A DNA stretch of 64,000 nucleotides from Rhodococcus sp. 1168. Lineage in GTDB: Bacteria > Actinomycetota > Actinomycetes > Mycobacteriales > Mycobacteriaceae. Shown here one piece after another: positions 35,746 to 46,501 of the stretch. Below the pieces are notes generated by a model. It saw only the letters and a program-made list of their open reading frames with translations, made no database searches and had not been told where the DNA came from. Position numbers and translations under genes: made by a program. Within the stretch, counting starts at the first letter, position 1, and each line of letters begins with the position of its first letter. The stretch spans positions 146,090-210,089 of the forward strand of contig NZ_MKKY01000084.1 of the NCBI RefSeq assembly GCF_002091955.1. The letters are read 5' to 3'.

Positions 35746-36249
35746 TCAGCGTTGGTGTCGCGGTTTCCAGACGACCAATGCGCTGCGTTGTACGGGAACG
35801 AGATCGCGTCGGTAGCTCGCGTGCACGTTCGCCAATTCCTGTGCGATTTCGGTGACACGTGCTTGCAGAGCCTCGACCTGATTGGTCAGCTCGATGATCC
35901 GCTTGATGCCTGCCAGGTTCACGCCCTCGTTCTGCGAGAGCCGCTGCACTTCGCGTAGCAATGCCACATCGCGCGGGGAGTAACGCCGCCCCCCACCGGT
36001 AGTGCGGTGCGGCGTCACCAACCCCAAACGGTCGTATGTACGCAGGGTCTGCGCGTGCATGCCCGCAAGTTGGGCCGCGACCGAGATGACGAACACCTGG
36101 GCGTCGGGGTCAGCGTGGCCGGGGCCACCCGATCCTGGAGTGGAGCCTGCGGAATGACCCAATCCTGGAGTGGAGCCTGCGGAATGACCCAATCCTGGAG
36201 TGGAGCCTGCGGAATGACCCGATCCTGGAGTGTTCGGCGGCAGTGTCAC
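35746..36249 (-). CDS. hspR: Heat-shock repressor HspR
   Basis: A 167-residue MerR-type repressor. The DNA-binding domain shows [20 protein letters not shown], then [20 protein letters not shown], followed by a dimerisation helix ([17 protein letters not shown]). It binds HAIR elements, here at 39972 and 40026, and represses the dnaK operon with DnaK as co-repressor. The GTG at 36249 overlaps the dnaJ stop (GTGA). Unusually, the N-terminus carries three near-identical [11 protein letters not shown] decapeptides before the domain. Confidence 0.92.
   Translation of the reverse strand: MTLPPNTPGSGHSAGSTPGLGHSAGSTPGLGHSAGSTPGSGGPGHADPDAQVFVISVAAQLAGMHAQTLRTYDRLGLVTPHRTTGGGRRYSPRDVALLREVQRLSQNEGVNLAGIKRIIELTNQVEALQARVTEIAQELANVHASYRRDLVPVQRSALVVWKPRHQR
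36131..36232 (-). repeat. 30-bp tandem repeat in the hspR N-terminus
   Basis: Three consecutive 30-bp units (36131, 36161, 36191) and a 12-bp partial unit, differing only by G/A at the first base. Each encodes a Gly-His-Ser-Ala-Gly-Ser-Thr-Pro-Gly decapeptide. In-frame minisatellites of this kind change copy number easily. Confidence 0.95.
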
Positions 36250-37433
36250 GATGCACCTGCCCACCCGGCCCGAGGGTCGAATCCGCTGGCCTTCTCGGCT
36301 TCCAGATAAGCGTGCAGTGCCTCGATGGCGGGATCGTCGAGTTTCTGCGGCACTGCGACCTTGACGGTGACCATCAGGTCACCTGCGGTCCCGGTCTTCT
36401 TGGGAACTCCTCGTCCGCGAACACGCAGTACACGTCCGTCGACCGTGCCCGGTGGGACCTTGACGCCGACTCGGCCGTCGAGGGTCGGGATCGACAACGT
36501 GGCCCCGAGGACCAGCTCGCCGTAACTGACCGGCACCGTCACGGTGAGATCGTCGCCGCTGCGGCCGAAGACCTTGTCGGGCCGTACCCGAACGGTCACA
36601 TACAGATCGCCGGACGGCGCCCCACGAAGTCCTGCTTCGCCCTGGCCCGCCAATCTGATCTTCTGGCCGTCGGACACTCCGGGAGGGACACGCACGGTGA
36701 TGGTGCGAGTGCGGTTCTGCACTCCCGTACCGCGGCAGTCCTGACACGGATCGTCGATGATCGAACCGGTTCCGCGGCAGTCGTCGCAAGGCTCACTGAA
36801 CCCGAACGCGCCCTGGTTGCGGTTGACCACGCCTGCGCCATTGCACCTTGGGCACACGCGGGGGCTGGTTCCTGGCTTCGCACCGCTGCCGTGACACGTG
36901 GTGCACGAGGACGGGCTGGTCAGTCGCAGTGGAACGGTGACACCTTGCGTGGCTTCACGGAAACCGAGAGTGGTCTCGGTCTCGACGTCGCTGCCCCGTC
37001 GTGGACGGTTTCCCGCGGGGCGCTGCTGCGTGCCACCGCGGTTGAACAGTCCACCGAAGATGTCGCCGATTCCGCCGTCGCCGCCTCCGGCCTGACCGAA
37101 GATGTCGCCGACGTCGAACGTCTGACCGCCGCCGCCTCCACCGAATCCGCCCGAACCGGGGCTGAATCCGCCTCCGCCCTGGCCGAATCCACCGGAAGCG
37201 AAGAGTCGACGTGCTTCGTCGTACTCCTTACGTTTCGCCGGATCGATGAGAACCGACTTGGCCTCGCTGACTGCCTTGAAGCGGCGCTCGGCCTCAGCGT
37301 TTCCAGGATTGGCGTCAGGATGGTTGTCCTTGGCCAGCTTCCGGTACGCCTTGTTTATCTCGTCTGTGGACGCGTTGGAGGAAACGCCCAGTTCCTTGTA
37401 GAAGTCCTTCTCGATCCACTCCCGCTGGCTCAC
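36246..37433 (-). CDS. dnaJ: Co-chaperone DnaJ
   Basis: A 395-residue type I Hsp40. The J domain has the essential HPD in [10 protein letters not shown] (about residue 37). A Gly/Phe-rich linker (about 80-125) with extra GGGGG follows. Then come four zinc motifs, [24 protein letters not shown] and CQDCRGTG, and the C-terminal substrate domains. It delivers clients to DnaK and stimulates its ATPase. GTG start with AGGAGGAAA upstream; it overlaps hspR at its 3' end. Confidence 0.95.
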   Translation of the reverse strand: MSQREWIEKDFYKELGVSSNASTDEINKAYRKLAKDNHPDANPGNAEAERRFKAVSEAKSVLIDPAKRKEYDEARRLFASGGFGQGGGGFSPGSGGFGGGGGGQTFDVGDIFGQAGGGDGGIGDIFGGLFNRGGTQQRPAGNRPRRGSDVETETTLGFREATQGVTVPLRLTSPSSCTTCHGSGAKPGTSPRVCPRCNGAGVVNRNQGAFGFSEPCDDCRGTGSIIDDPCQDCRGTGVQNRTRTITVRVPPGVSDGQKIRLAGQGEAGLRGAPSGDLYVTVRVRPDKVFGRSGDDLTVTVPVSYGELVLGATLSIPTLDGRVGVKVPPGTVDGRVLRVRGRGVPKKTGTAGDLMVTVKVAVPQKLDDPAIEALHAYLEAEKASGFDPRAGWAGAS

Positions 37434-37464
37434 CGGGCGTTTCCTCCTCTCGCGCTATTTTTGT

Positions 37465-38097
37465 TTACTGCCCCTCGGGAGCATCGGCTCCCGAATCTTG
37501 TGACGCATCATCGACCACACCGACCATCGCGGTCCGTAGGACACGATCTCCGAGCTTGTAACCCGGACGCATCAGCGTCCCGATCACTGGTTCGTGTCCG
37601 TCACCCTCATGGGAGACGGCTTCGTGAACCGACGGATCGAACGTGTCACCGATGGCGCCGAACGCGGCTAGTCCGATGCTGTCGAACACACCGGCGAGCT
37701 TGTTCGAGAGCGCCTTCAGCGGACCCGTCTCCAGGTCTCCGTGCTGTCGAGCTCGCTCCAGATCATCGAGGATCGGGAGAAACTGGGAGACAACGGACGC
37801 TTTCGCGTTCTCTGCTCCCGATTGCTTCTCGCGGTCGGTACGCCGACGGTAGTTGGCATACTCTGCCGACACCCGCTGCAGATCGGCGGTGAGTTCCGCG
37901 ATCTGTGTATCGCGCACGTCTTCCACCACCTCTGCCTCGATATCCCCTTCGTCCACCGAGTCGGGTTGGGACGCAGCCCCGGTGCCCACGAGGGGTTCCG
38001 GAACTGCGTCACCTTCCCGAACTTCACCGGTCTCGGGATCGATCTTTCGCTTGTCCACGAAAGTGACCGGTTCCTGCTCGGTGTTACCCGAACTCAC
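37465..38097 (-). CDS. grpE: Nucleotide-exchange factor GrpE
   Basis: A 210-residue GrpE. An acidic disordered N-terminus (about 50 residues) precedes the long coiled coil ([18 protein letters not shown] and onward). The C-terminal beta-domain follows ([35 protein letters not shown]). It releases ADP from DnaK. Its ATG overlaps the dnaK stop by four bases. Confidence 0.95.
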   Translation of the reverse strand: MSSGNTEQEPVTFVDKRKIDPETGEVREGDAVPEPLVGTGAASQPDSVDEGDIEAEVVEDVRDTQIAELTADLQRVSAEYANYRRRTDREKQSGAENAKASVVSQFLPILDDLERARQHGDLETGPLKALSNKLAGVFDSIGLAAFGAIGDTFDPSVHEAVSHEGDGHEPVIGTLMRPGYKLGDRVLRTAMVGVVDDASQDSGADAPEGQ

Positions 38098-39935
38098 TTC
38101 TTCTCCGTGTCGACGGGCTCGTCCACGACCTCGGCGTCGACGACACCGTCGTCAGCAGCCTGAGCCCCGCCCTCTGCGCCGCCCTGCTCGTTGGCCTGAG
38201 CCTCGTAGATGGCGGTGCCGAGTGCCTGAGACTCGGTGGACAGCTTCTCCACAGCGGACTTGACCGCCGAGATGTCGCTACCGGCGAGAGCCGACTTGGC
38301 CTCTTCGATTGCCGTTTCGACGCGGCCCTTGAGTTCGGCGTCGACCTTGTCCTCGTTGTCCTTGACGAACTTCTCCGTCTGGTGGACGAGGGACTCGGCC
38401 TGGTTGCGGACCTCGGCCTCTTCGCGACGAGCCTTGTCCTCGTCTGCGTGAGCTTCCGCGTCGGCGACCATGCGCTCGATCTCTTCCTTGGACAAGCCGG
38501 AGCCGTCCTGGATCTTGATCGTGTTTTCCTTGCCGGTGCCCTTGTCCTTGGCCGTGACGTGCACGATGCCGTTGGCGTCGATGTCGAACGTGACCTCGAT
38601 CTGGGGCACTCCGCGAGGAGCAGGTGGCAGTTCCGTCAGCTCGAAGGAGCCGAGGAGCTTGTTGTGCGAAGCGATCTCGCGCTCACCCTGGAAGACCTGG
38701 ATCTGCACCGAAGGCTGATTGTCGTCAGCGGTGGTGAAGGTCTCGGACCTCTTGGTCGGGATGGTGGTGTTGCGCTCGATGAGCTTGGTCATCACGCCAC
38801 CCTTGGTCTCGATGCCGAGGGACAGCGGTGTGACGTCGAGGAGTAGAACGTCCTTGACCTCACCCTTGAGCACGCCTGCCTGCAATGCAGCACCGACGGC
38901 CACGACCTCGTCCGGGTTGACGCCCTTGTTGGGCTCGCGTCCACCGGAGAGTTCCTTGACCAGCTCGGATACCGCAGGCATACGCGTCGAACCACCGACG
39001 AGTACGACGTGGTCGATGTCCTTGACGGCGATGCCGGAGTCCTTGACCACTGCCTGGAACGGCGCACGAGTGCGGTCGAGCAGGTCGGAGGTGATCTTCT
39101 GGAACTCCGAGCGGCTGAGCTGCTCGTCGAGGAACAACGGGTTCTTGTCGGCGTCGACCGTGATGTACGGAAGGTTGATCGACGTGCTCTGCCCGGAGGA
39201 CAGCTCGATCTTCGCCTTCTCGGCAGCTTCACGAAGACGCTGCAGAGCCATCTTGTCCTTGGTCAGATCGATGCCGTTCTGAGCCTTGAACTTGTCGACG
39301 AGCCAGGTGACGATCCGCTCGTCCCAGTCGTCGCCACCGAGGTGGTTGTCGCCCGAGGTTGCACGGACCTCGACGACACCGTCGCCGATTTCCAGCAGGG
39401 AGACGTCGAACGTGCCGCCGCCGAGGTCGAACACCAGAATGGTCTGCTCGCTGTCGCCCTTGTCCAGGCCGTAGGCGAGTGCAGCCGCGGTGGGCTCGTT
39501 GACGATGCGCAGGACGTTGAGACCGGCGATCTGACCGGCTTCCTTGGTTGCCTGACGCTGCGCGTCCTCGAAGTAGGCGGGCACGGTGATGACCGCGTCG
39601 GTGATTTCCTCGCCCAGGTAAGCCTCGGCGTCGCGCTTCAGCTTCTGCAGCGTGCGCGCACTGATCTCCTGTGGCGTGTACTTCTTACCGTCGATCTCCA
39701 CGTTCCAGTCCGTGCCGACGTGACGCTTCACGGATCGAATCGTGCGGTCGACGTTGGTAACCGCCTGGTTCTTCGCGGGCTGGCCGACGAGCACTTCACC
39801 GTTTTTGGCGAAGGCGACGACCGACGGTGTGGTGCGTGATCCCTCGGCGTTGGCGACCACAACCGGCTCGCCGCCCTCTAGGACGGACACAACCGAGTTG
39901 GTGGTCCCGAGGTCGATACCGACCGCACGAGCCAT
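38094..39935 (-). CDS. dnaK: Chaperone DnaK (Hsp70)
   Basis: A 613-residue canonical Hsp70. Phosphate-1 motif [11 protein letters not shown], phosphate-2 motif [14 protein letters not shown] and adenosine motif [13 protein letters not shown] are all intact. The linker [13 protein letters not shown], substrate-binding domain and lid follow. ATP-driven folding chaperone and HspR co-repressor. First gene of dnaK-grpE-dnaJ-hspR, with two HAIR operators 37-111 bp upstream. It is a useful internal reference for the degenerate Hsp70-like proteins at 48.8-54.9 kb. Confidence 0.98.
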   Translation of the reverse strand: MARAVGIDLGTTNSVVSVLEGGEPVVVANAEGSRTTPSVVAFAKNGEVLVGQPAKNQAVTNVDRTIRSVKRHVGTDWNVEIDGKKYTPQEISARTLQKLKRDAEAYLGEEITDAVITVPAYFEDAQRQATKEAGQIAGLNVLRIVNEPTAAALAYGLDKGDSEQTILVFDLGGGTFDVSLLEIGDGVVEVRATSGDNHLGGDDWDERIVTWLVDKFKAQNGIDLTKDKMALQRLREAAEKAKIELSSGQSTSINLPYITVDADKNPLFLDEQLSRSEFQKITSDLLDRTRAPFQAVVKDSGIAVKDIDHVVLVGGSTRMPAVSELVKELSGGREPNKGVNPDEVVAVGAALQAGVLKGEVKDVLLLDVTPLSLGIETKGGVMTKLIERNTTIPTKRSETFTTADDNQPSVQIQVFQGEREIASHNKLLGSFELTELPPAPRGVPQIEVTFDIDANGIVHVTAKDKGTGKENTIKIQDGSGLSKEEIERMVADAEAHADEDKARREEAEVRNQAESLVHQTEKFVKDNEDKVDAELKGRVETAIEEAKSALAGSDISAVKSAVEKLSTESQALGTAIYEAQANEQGGAEGGAQAADDGVVDAEVVDEPVDTEKK

Positions 39936-39971
39936 AATATTTCCTCCTGTTATTGCTGTGGAAAATGCCTA

Positions 39972-40046
39972 GCTGAGTGAACTGCACTCAAGTCTGCAAG
40001 ACAACATTTGATTCGTCAAGCTGGAGTTGAGCCTCATCCACTCAAG
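39972..40046 (-). promoter_or_regulatory. Two HAIR operators (HspR sites) upstream of dnaK
   Basis: Consensus HAIR is CTTGAGT-N7-ACTCAAG. Site 1: GCTGAGT-N7-ACTCAAG (39972-39992). Site 2: GTTGAGC-N7-ACTCAAG (40026-40046). The right half is perfect in both, the left half 5 of 7. They are 54 bp apart, a common arrangement for HspR repression. Confidence 0.88.
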
Positions 40047-40111
40047 GCTGTCGAAAGGGTCAACGGAGGATTCGCGGAATTTGTTCCCGAGGCCGTCCTA
40101 CACACACGAAT

Positions 40112-40140
40112 GCGCCGTGACGGCAGTGCCGTCACGGCGC
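40112..40140. terminator. Terminator of the secreted-protein gene
   Basis: GCGCCGTGACGGC (40112-40124) pairs perfectly with GCCGTCACGGCGC (40128-40140), 13 bp with a 3-base loop, 26 bp after the stop of the gene ending at 40166. Confidence 0.85.
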
Positions 40141-40165
40141 AGGATCGAGGTGAAACCTTCCGCTA

Positions 40166-40663
40166 CTACTCCTCGGTGTCGGCAGGCTCCGGTGCGCAAT
40201 CGACAGTGAGCAGGCCGACAGCGACGTTGTTCGTGTAGTTGGCATCGAGTTGCGGCGAGAACACCGCCACGCCGCCCGGGCGCGAGACCCACTCGGTAGC
40301 CCCACTCGGCACGATTACCTTTTCTGTCTTACCCGGTTCGATCTTCTCGACAGTGGCGGCGCCGTTGACATCGGGCAGCACCGCATAGTTGACGGACACC
40401 GCGGACGCGGCACCCTTGCCGACGTTCGCGACCGAGATTTCCAGCGCGCCGACCTTCTCACCCTCCGGCTTCTTGTCGTCTTTCGCCACGCAGGCCGTTC
40501 CAATCGTGACGACGAGATCGGGTGAATCGGCGACCGAGGAACCGAACGGACTTGCAGGTGCTGCGGGCTCTGCGGAGGCGAGGGGCGCCAGGACGACCGC
40601 ACCCATGGCGGCGGCAATAGCGGCTGTCGAGGCCAGGGCGGTGGCGCGGGCGATGTGACGCAT
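40166..40663 (-). CDS. Secreted hypothetical protein
   Basis: A 165-residue protein with a Sec signal peptide (basic start MRHIARA, hydrophobic AIAAAMGAVVLAPLA, cleavage after ASAEP). The mature part is a beta-rich, DUF11/CARDB-like domain (LEISVANVGKGAASAVSVNY) with two cysteines that may form a disulfide. Exported role unknown. It has a ribosome-binding site-like AGGAGAC before the ATG and its own terminator. Confidence 0.7.
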   Translation of the reverse strand: MRHIARATALASTAAIAAAMGAVVLAPLASAEPAAPASPFGSSVADSPDLVVTIGTACVAKDDKKPEGEKVGALEISVANVGKGAASAVSVNYAVLPDVNGAATVEKIEPGKTEKVIVPSGATEWVSRPGGVAVFSPQLDANYTNNVAVGLLTVDCAPEPADTEE

Positions 40664-40941
40664 GAGAGTCTCCTGTGACAGGTGAGTGTGTTGGTGCAGA
40701 TGGTGTTCTTGTTGCCAAATTGACTATTACCTATGCGAACCAGACATTCCATACCAGGCGGTCTCGATTGAGTGACGCTTTGCTTACCGGTCGATCACGT
40801 TGCCTCGGAACAACATCGATGTAATTCCCGAGCCGAGCACAGTGCACCGGGTTTCGCCTGCGCCCCGACCGGGGATGCTCGGGTCTGCGGACCGTCCGTT
40901 CCCTACGTAGGGTTTGAGGAAAAGCGAGGCTACGGAGGCAC

Positions 40942-43122
40942 ATGGATCCCGAAGTGCAGCACGAACCAAGCGAGATCACCTACGACGAGAAGTTCTATCC
41001 GGCCAGACCCCGACCGCTTCGCCCCTCCGTCCGTCGGGCCAACCGGCTCGGCAACTCCTTGAAGGACAGCGATCCATCCGCCGCCAATAGTGAATACGTC
41101 GAATGGCTCACCGAGCAGTCGATGCTCAGGGACGCCAAACTCATCGCAGAACAGCTCTCCGGCAAGGGCAGCATGTGGCAAAACCCCTATGCCGACCCCA
41201 ACCCCCGGGGAGCCGTCGAGCGCGCGCCCGTCTGGTTCACCGCCTACCCGATCTCGGTGATCAACGCTCCGCAGACCAGCTTTCTGCACACCCTCGGCAA
41301 CGAAGAGCTCTGGCAGGCCTTCTCCGACATCGGCATCACCGCCGTCCACACCGGACCGGTCAAGGTCGCCGGCGGCATCCACGGTTGGAAGCCGACGCCT
41401 TCGGTAGACGGCCATTTCGATCGCATCGGGATGCAGATCGATCCCGCGTTCGGCTCGGAGGAAGAGTTTCGACGCCTGTGCGTCGTCGCCGCCGCATACG
41501 ACGGCATCGTCATCGACGACATCGTCCCAGGACACACCGGCAAGGGGGCGGATTTCCGCCTCGCCGAAATGGCAGTAGCCGACTACCCCGGGATCTACCA
41601 CATGGTGGAAATCGAGCCGGAGGACTGGCATCTACTACCGCGTGTCCGCGCCGGTGCCGACTCGCAGAACATCGACGCCGAGGCCGAAGCCAATCTCGCG
41701 CGCGCCGGCTACATCATCGGTCAGCTTCAACGGGTCATCTTCTACGAGCTCGGAGTGAAGGAAACCAACTGGAGCGCAACGGCTCCCGTCGTCGGCATCG
41801 ACGGCGTCGAACGTCGTTGGGTGTACCTGCACTACTTCAAGGCCGGGCAGCCGTCGATCAACTGGCTCGACCCGTCGTTCGCCGGAATGCGCCTGGTGAT
41901 CGGCGACGCATGCCACTCCATCGCCGACCTCGGTGCCGGTGCACTGCGCTTGGACGCCAATGGCTTCCTCGGTGTCGAGCGCCGCGCGGAAGGCCCCGGC
42001 TGGTCCGAGGGTCACCCCCTGTCGGAGGCCGCGAATCATCTGATCGCCAGTGTGGTGCGCAAGATGGGCGGATTCACCTTCCAGGAGTTGAATCTGACGA
42101 TCGACGACATCAAGGCCATGAGCGAAAACGGTGCCGACCTGTCGTACGACTTCATCAACCGGCCCGCCTACCATCACGCGCTCGTCATGGGGAATACCGA
42201 ATTCCTCAGGCTCACCATGACGCTGAGCCGCGACCATGGCGTCGACCCGGCCTCGCTGGTGCACGCACTGCAGAACCACGATGAACTGACCTTCGAGCTC
42301 ATCCACTTCGCAACGCTGCACGCAGAGGACGAGTTCAGCTACTGCGGCGACGTCGTGAAGGGTTCGGATCTCGGCGATCTGATTCGGTCCGATCTCACCG
42401 ATCGACTCACCGGACGTTGGGCACCGTACAACCGAACCTTCACCACCAACGGAATCGCCTGCACCACAGCCAGTGTCATCACCGCTTCACTCGGAATCCG
42501 CGATCTCGATCGGATGGACGAGTCCGATATCGACACCGTCAGAACCGTTCATCTGATGCTCGCGATGTTCAACGCCCTGCAGCCTGGCGTGTTCGCGTTG
42601 TCTGGCTGGGATCTACTCGGTGTGCTTCCTATCGACGCCGAGGACGTCGCCGAGTTGATTCGCGAAGGCGACACCCGCTGGATCAACCGTGGCGCGCACG
42701 ACCTGATGGACAGCTTCCCCGACGCGGTCCGCTCGGAATCGGGCATACCCCGTGGCCGCAGCCTCTATGGCGCTTTGCCTGCACAGCTGAAGGATCCCGA
42801 CTCGTTCGCCAGCCAGCTCGGTCGAATCATCGAGATTCGCAACAGGTTCGGCATCGCGACCGCGCAGCAACTCGATGTACCGACCGTCTCGCACAAGGGA
42901 CTGTTGGTGATGGTGCACGAACTGGGTCAGGGCACCATTCAGGCAACGGTCATCAACTTCTCTTCGGACGAGGTAGCGGCAACCATCCAGTCCAAGTTCC
43001 TGACTCCCGGCGCGGGCGTCTTCGACATGTTCGACGACTCGGAGCTCGGCGTAGTCGACGAGCTCAACAGCTTCCCGATGACCCTTGCCCCGTACCAGGG
43101 GGTGCCGGTCATCCTGCGCTGA
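40942..43122 (+). CDS. GH13 glycosidase, trehalose-synthase-like
   Basis: A 726-residue alpha-amylase-superfamily enzyme. The catalytic nucleophile is Asp338 in [10 protein letters not shown], the acid/base Glu stands in [10 protein letters not shown] and the third carboxylate in [10 protein letters not shown]. Region I is [11 protein letters not shown], lacking the usual DxVxNH sequence. It resembles the Pseudomonas-type trehalose synthases (maltose to trehalose isomerases), not the actinobacterial TreS. That assignment is tentative. GGAGG precedes ATG 40942. It ends eight bases from the convergent iniC gene, with no terminator between. Confidence 0.7.
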   Translation: MDPEVQHEPSEITYDEKFYPARPRPLRPSVRRANRLGNSLKDSDPSAANSEYVEWLTEQSMLRDAKLIAEQLSGKGSMWQNPYADPNPRGAVERAPVWFTAYPISVINAPQTSFLHTLGNEELWQAFSDIGITAVHTGPVKVAGGIHGWKPTPSVDGHFDRIGMQIDPAFGSEEEFRRLCVVAAAYDGIVIDDIVPGHTGKGADFRLAEMAVADYPGIYHMVEIEPEDWHLLPRVRAGADSQNIDAEAEANLARAGYIIGQLQRVIFYELGVKETNWSATAPVVGIDGVERRWVYLHYFKAGQPSINWLDPSFAGMRLVIGDACHSIADLGAGALRLDANGFLGVERRAEGPGWSEGHPLSEAANHLIASVVRKMGGFTFQELNLTIDDIKAMSENGADLSYDFINRPAYHHALVMGNTEFLRLTMTLSRDHGVDPASLVHALQNHDELTFELIHFATLHAEDEFSYCGDVVKGSDLGDLIRSDLTDRLTGRWAPYNRTFTTNGIACTTASVITASLGIRDLDRMDESDIDTVRTVHLMLAMFNALQPGVFALSGWDLLGVLPIDAEDVAELIREGDTRWINRGAHDLMDSFPDAVRSESGIPRGRSLYGALPAQLKDPDSFASQLGRIIEIRNRFGIATAQQLDVPTVSHKGLLVMVHELGQGTIQATVINFSSDEVAATIQSKFLTPGAGVFDMFDDSELGVVDELNSFPMTLAPYQGVPVILR

Positions 43123-43130
43123 CGCACAAA

Positions 43131-44588
43131 TCAATGCGTTACGGCGACAACGCCTTCCGCGCTTCGTGCTGCGACGGCGCAGGCGCGCGAGGTGAACTGA
43201 TCTAGCAGTGGATGCTCGGAGAGTCTGCGCCACTTCGAGATCGCGTCGAGCGCCCTATCGCGGCGCTCGGCCGGTCCGGAGTCCGGGTCCAACCCGAGCC
43301 GGACGGCAGTGTCGATGCCGTATCCACCGATGATCCGCTGCAATTCCGCGACGTCGCCGTCGGGCAGTTTCGGGACGGTGGATCGTAGCCGTCCAAGCAG
43401 TCGTAGTTCTTGAAACCCATGCACGTCGGCCAGCATTCGGCCCGCTTCGGCTCGAAAGACTGCGGACTGCGCAATGGGCCGAGATTCGAGAATTCGCTGC
43501 AGCGCAACGAGCGCCGAATGTAGTTTCAGCTGGTCCGCGCGTTGACCGAACTGTACGTCGATCACCGAACGTAGTTCGCTCAACCCGCTCCGTTCGGTCA
43601 ATTCCGCTGCCAAGGTCGGCGAATCACGGATGCCGAGTTTGATCAGAGTGATCGCCATCCTGATCCCGAACAGGCCGAAGCGATCGACGATCGATGCCCG
43701 CAGATCCTCATCGACGGGAAGCATCCCGGGTCGGGAGAACCTGTCGGCCGAGAGCATCGCCAATGCCAGATCTTCCTCGGGTACTCCTGCCAGGGTTTCG
43801 AAGGCCGCGAACTCCGACTGCCGCAATGTTCCAGCGGCCAGAGCGAGCAACCCCGCAACCGGCACGACGGCCTGACACAGTCCTGTCGCTTCCAACTCGG
43901 CAGCGAACCGGGCCGCGACCTCGTGTGCGGACATCATCGCGTCCATCCGGCCTGCCCCGACCTCGTCGGCACGCGAGAGAACCCCGATCACACCGAGCGG
44001 TCCCGACTCACCGCCGACATGAGCGCCGATCTGATTCAGAAAGCTCACGTCGGTAGCGTTGAGCGTCCGCAACAGATATACGACGGCATCGGCCCCGGAA
44101 GAAGAGTTCTCCGGCGTCAGCATCGACAGTGTGCGAGCCGACACGTCTCGGGAGAGCGAGGAAGTTCCGGGCGTATCGATGATGGTGCTGTGTGTCAGGG
44201 TGCGCGCGGGCCACTCGACTTCGAGACGGTCGACATCCGACGCCGTCAGGTCGCCGAGGTCGAACGTCAAGCGTCCGTCGCGGCGCTGCACTGGCACGTG
44301 TGTGGACTTGTCTCCGTCGTACCAGGCTGTGACGTTCGGACTGGCTCCGTTGCGATACCAGGTGACCACCTTGGTGCATTCGGTGGCATCCGTCGGCGCT
44401 ATGTCCTGTCCGACAAGAGAATTGAGCAGTGTCGACTTGCCGGCCTTGAGCGATCCGGCGAGCGCGACGCGCAGCGGCTGACCCAGCCGATCCAGTACCT
44501 CGGTCAGTGAGGCAGCGGCGTAGGTGTCGATCGAATATGCAGCGCGTGCGGCGGAGATGAGCTCACGGGCATCGGCGAGCGGAGTCAC
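43131..44588 (-). CDS. iniC: IniC-like dynamin-family GTPase
   Basis: A 485-residue bacterial dynamin. P-loop GSLKAGKSTLLN (about residues 45-56), G2 Thr in DATECTKV, G3 DTPGTSSL. At the G4 position it has SRAD where NKxD is usual. Helical stalk follows; no transmembrane segment is obvious. In mycobacteria, IniA and IniC are induced by cell-wall inhibitors and are thought to remodel or repair the membrane. Its start overlaps the iniA stop by four bases. Confidence 0.85.
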   Translation of the reverse strand: MTPLADARELISAARAAYSIDTYAAASLTEVLDRLGQPLRVALAGSLKAGKSTLLNSLVGQDIAPTDATECTKVVTWYRNGASPNVTAWYDGDKSTHVPVQRRDGRLTFDLGDLTASDVDRLEVEWPARTLTHSTIIDTPGTSSLSRDVSARTLSMLTPENSSSGADAVVYLLRTLNATDVSFLNQIGAHVGGESGPLGVIGVLSRADEVGAGRMDAMMSAHEVAARFAAELEATGLCQAVVPVAGLLALAAGTLRQSEFAAFETLAGVPEEDLALAMLSADRFSRPGMLPVDEDLRASIVDRFGLFGIRMAITLIKLGIRDSPTLAAELTERSGLSELRSVIDVQFGQRADQLKLHSALVALQRILESRPIAQSAVFRAEAGRMLADVHGFQELRLLGRLRSTVPKLPDGDVAELQRIIGGYGIDTAVRLGLDPDSGPAERRDRALDAISKWRRLSEHPLLDQFTSRACAVAARSAEGVVAVTH

Positions 44589-46396
44589 TGTGCCCGGCCG
44601 CTCGGCACGAGAGCGGAGGCATGCTCGTTGAGCTCCGCAACGACCTTCATCTGCCGGTCCAAATGCGCAGTTCGCGTCGATCTTTCGGCTGTTTCGACGG
44701 TTGCTGCTTCCTGCGCTGCGCGCAGTGAATCGTTGAGCGATCGCAACGTCTGCTCGGCAATGGAAGTGAAGTGATCGCGCAGCACCCGCTGAATCAGGCG
44801 GAGTCGATCCTTCGATTCCTTGCCGACCTGAAAGCTGACATCATCGGTGAAGCGGCGAATCGCGATCTTGGCTTCCGAACGACGAGCCCGCACCTGATTT
44901 TCCTTGTCTTCCTTGTACGCCTTGGTGCCCAGCAGCACGCCGGCACCGATGGAAATCGGATTGAGCAGACTGAGGCCGACGAAGGTGGTGATAAGCCCGA
45001 ACATCAGTACCCCTCCATACGATCCACGCATTCCGACGAGGACTTTCTGGGTGATCCCGGTCTTCCCCGTCTCCAGATCGGCAAGCGAGGCAACGGGTTC
45101 GAGGATGTCGTCGAGATCGCCCAGATCGAGATCGGGCAGTGCGACGGCACCGGCGGCGGCAAAGTGTTCTGCGACGAGCTCGGACAACCAGAGCGCACGC
45201 TCATGCGCCCATACGAAGTTGTCACCCACCGACGCCGCGATCTGCTCTTCGAGCCAGTCGCCGAGTTCGAGCCACTCCGAACTCGGGTCCCCGGCGTCCA
45301 CGGTCCCCTCCGCCTCGCGTGTCACTCGACGCAGCCGATCACGCAGGTCGTGGTCGATGTCGGCAGCGAGGTCGGCGATACCGTCGGAGAGGGTGTGCTG
45401 CCATTGCGAGGTCTTCTTGTGCAGTTCCTCCGCTGCGGCTTTCGCCCGTTGCAGTCCGGCAACAGCCGCCTCGGCTCGTTGCGGATCACGCAGTGCCGCA
45501 AGCTCACTCCCCATTGCCAGCGTGAGATGCTCGGTGACCGACCTGATGTCGAGCGAGACGGCAGCTCGCGTCGTGGCATCGGCGCGCGAGAGGACGTTCT
45601 CGCGGAGGAACGTATACAGCTCGGGAAATCCCGACTCACTGTTCAACTCCTCGTCACTGAGCCGCAGCGCGTGCGATCGCAGCATCGAAGACAGCGGAAC
45701 GATCGGCACATCGAGGCCTTCACGCGCCAGGTGAGCGAGGTTGGCATCGACGATCTGCCGCCAGTGCGGGTAGAGGTCGGTTTTGGTGACCAGCAATGCC
45801 ACCGATGGACACAGGCCCAAAACCTGTCGGAGAAAAGACACTTCGGGCTCGGTGAGCTCCCGACTGGCATCGGAGACGACCAGCACCGCGTCGGCGGACG
45901 GAATCAACCCGAGTGTGCCTGCGGCATGCGGGTTTCCATGGCCACCCACGCCGGGAGTATCTACGAACACGAGCCCGTCGGCCAGTAGCGGACTCGGTAC
46001 GTTGACCTCGAGCCGAAGGACCTCACGGGATTGCGTCCGAGTATCCGCAGGGGTGATGGTCTGTAGATCTTCGAGCGGTACTTCGACCCGAACGGCGTCG
46101 TTGCCTGGATCGGCAAGCACCAGTTCTGCATACGGACGTTCGGAGTTCTGCACGACGGTGGGGATGGCGGTCGATTCGTCGTCACCGACCGAACACACGT
46201 TGAGGTTCAGCAACGAGTTGACGAATTGGCTTTTTCCCTGCTTCAGGGGGCCGACGACGACGATCCGCCTTCTGGGATCGAGCACTCGCTCCTTCGCGAG
46301 CTCCATCCTCGACACGAGATCGGACCGACCGACGCTCTGCGCTACTGCCGCAGTGCGATCGAGCAAATCGGCCAGCTGCTTCGCTTGCCCGTCCAT
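44585..46396 (-). CDS. iniA: IniA-like dynamin-family GTPase
   Basis: A 603-residue bacterial dynamin. P-loop VGPLKQGKSQFVN (about residues 48-60), G3 FVDTPGVGGHG, G4 TKTD, a helical stalk and a hydrophobic hairpin (GVLMFGLITTFVGLSLL, then ISIGAGVLLG) that would insert into the membrane. IniA has been shown in mycobacteria to bind and fuse membranes. It follows iniB after 105 bp that contain a stable hairpin, and overlaps iniC. Confidence 0.88.
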   Translation of the reverse strand: MDGQAKQLADLLDRTAAVAQSVGRSDLVSRMELAKERVLDPRRRIVVVGPLKQGKSQFVNSLLNLNVCSVGDDESTAIPTVVQNSERPYAELVLADPGNDAVRVEVPLEDLQTITPADTRTQSREVLRLEVNVPSPLLADGLVFVDTPGVGGHGNPHAAGTLGLIPSADAVLVVSDASRELTEPEVSFLRQVLGLCPSVALLVTKTDLYPHWRQIVDANLAHLAREGLDVPIVPLSSMLRSHALRLSDEELNSESGFPELYTFLRENVLSRADATTRAAVSLDIRSVTEHLTLAMGSELAALRDPQRAEAAVAGLQRAKAAAEELHKKTSQWQHTLSDGIADLAADIDHDLRDRLRRVTREAEGTVDAGDPSSEWLELGDWLEEQIAASVGDNFVWAHERALWLSELVAEHFAAAGAVALPDLDLGDLDDILEPVASLADLETGKTGITQKVLVGMRGSYGGVLMFGLITTFVGLSLLNPISIGAGVLLGTKAYKEDKENQVRARRSEAKIAIRRFTDDVSFQVGKESKDRLRLIQRVLRDHFTSIAEQTLRSLNDSLRAAQEAATVETAERSTRTAHLDRQMKVVAELNEHASALVPSGRAQ

Positions 46397-46453
46397 AGCC
46401 TTCTTTCCGATACACGTTCCTTCTCGAGCGTTCGGTTGAACTCTAACGACAGA

Positions 46454-46487
46454 GTGGCCCCGGGCGAACCGAACCGCCCGAGGCCAC
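46454..46487 (-). terminator. Hairpin between iniB and iniA (partial terminator or processing site)
   Basis: GTGGCC-CCGGGCG (46454-46466) pairs with CCGCCCGAGGCCAC (46474-46487) with small bulges, right after the iniB stop. There is no T-run, so it may only reduce read-through or protect the iniB mRNA 3' end. Confidence 0.5.
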
Positions 46488-46501
46488 CGACAGTCGCCTG
46501 G

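Noticed and set aside
36131..36232. Possible CRISPR array
   Set aside because: Units are contiguous without spacers and lie in frame inside hspR; it is a coding minisatellite.
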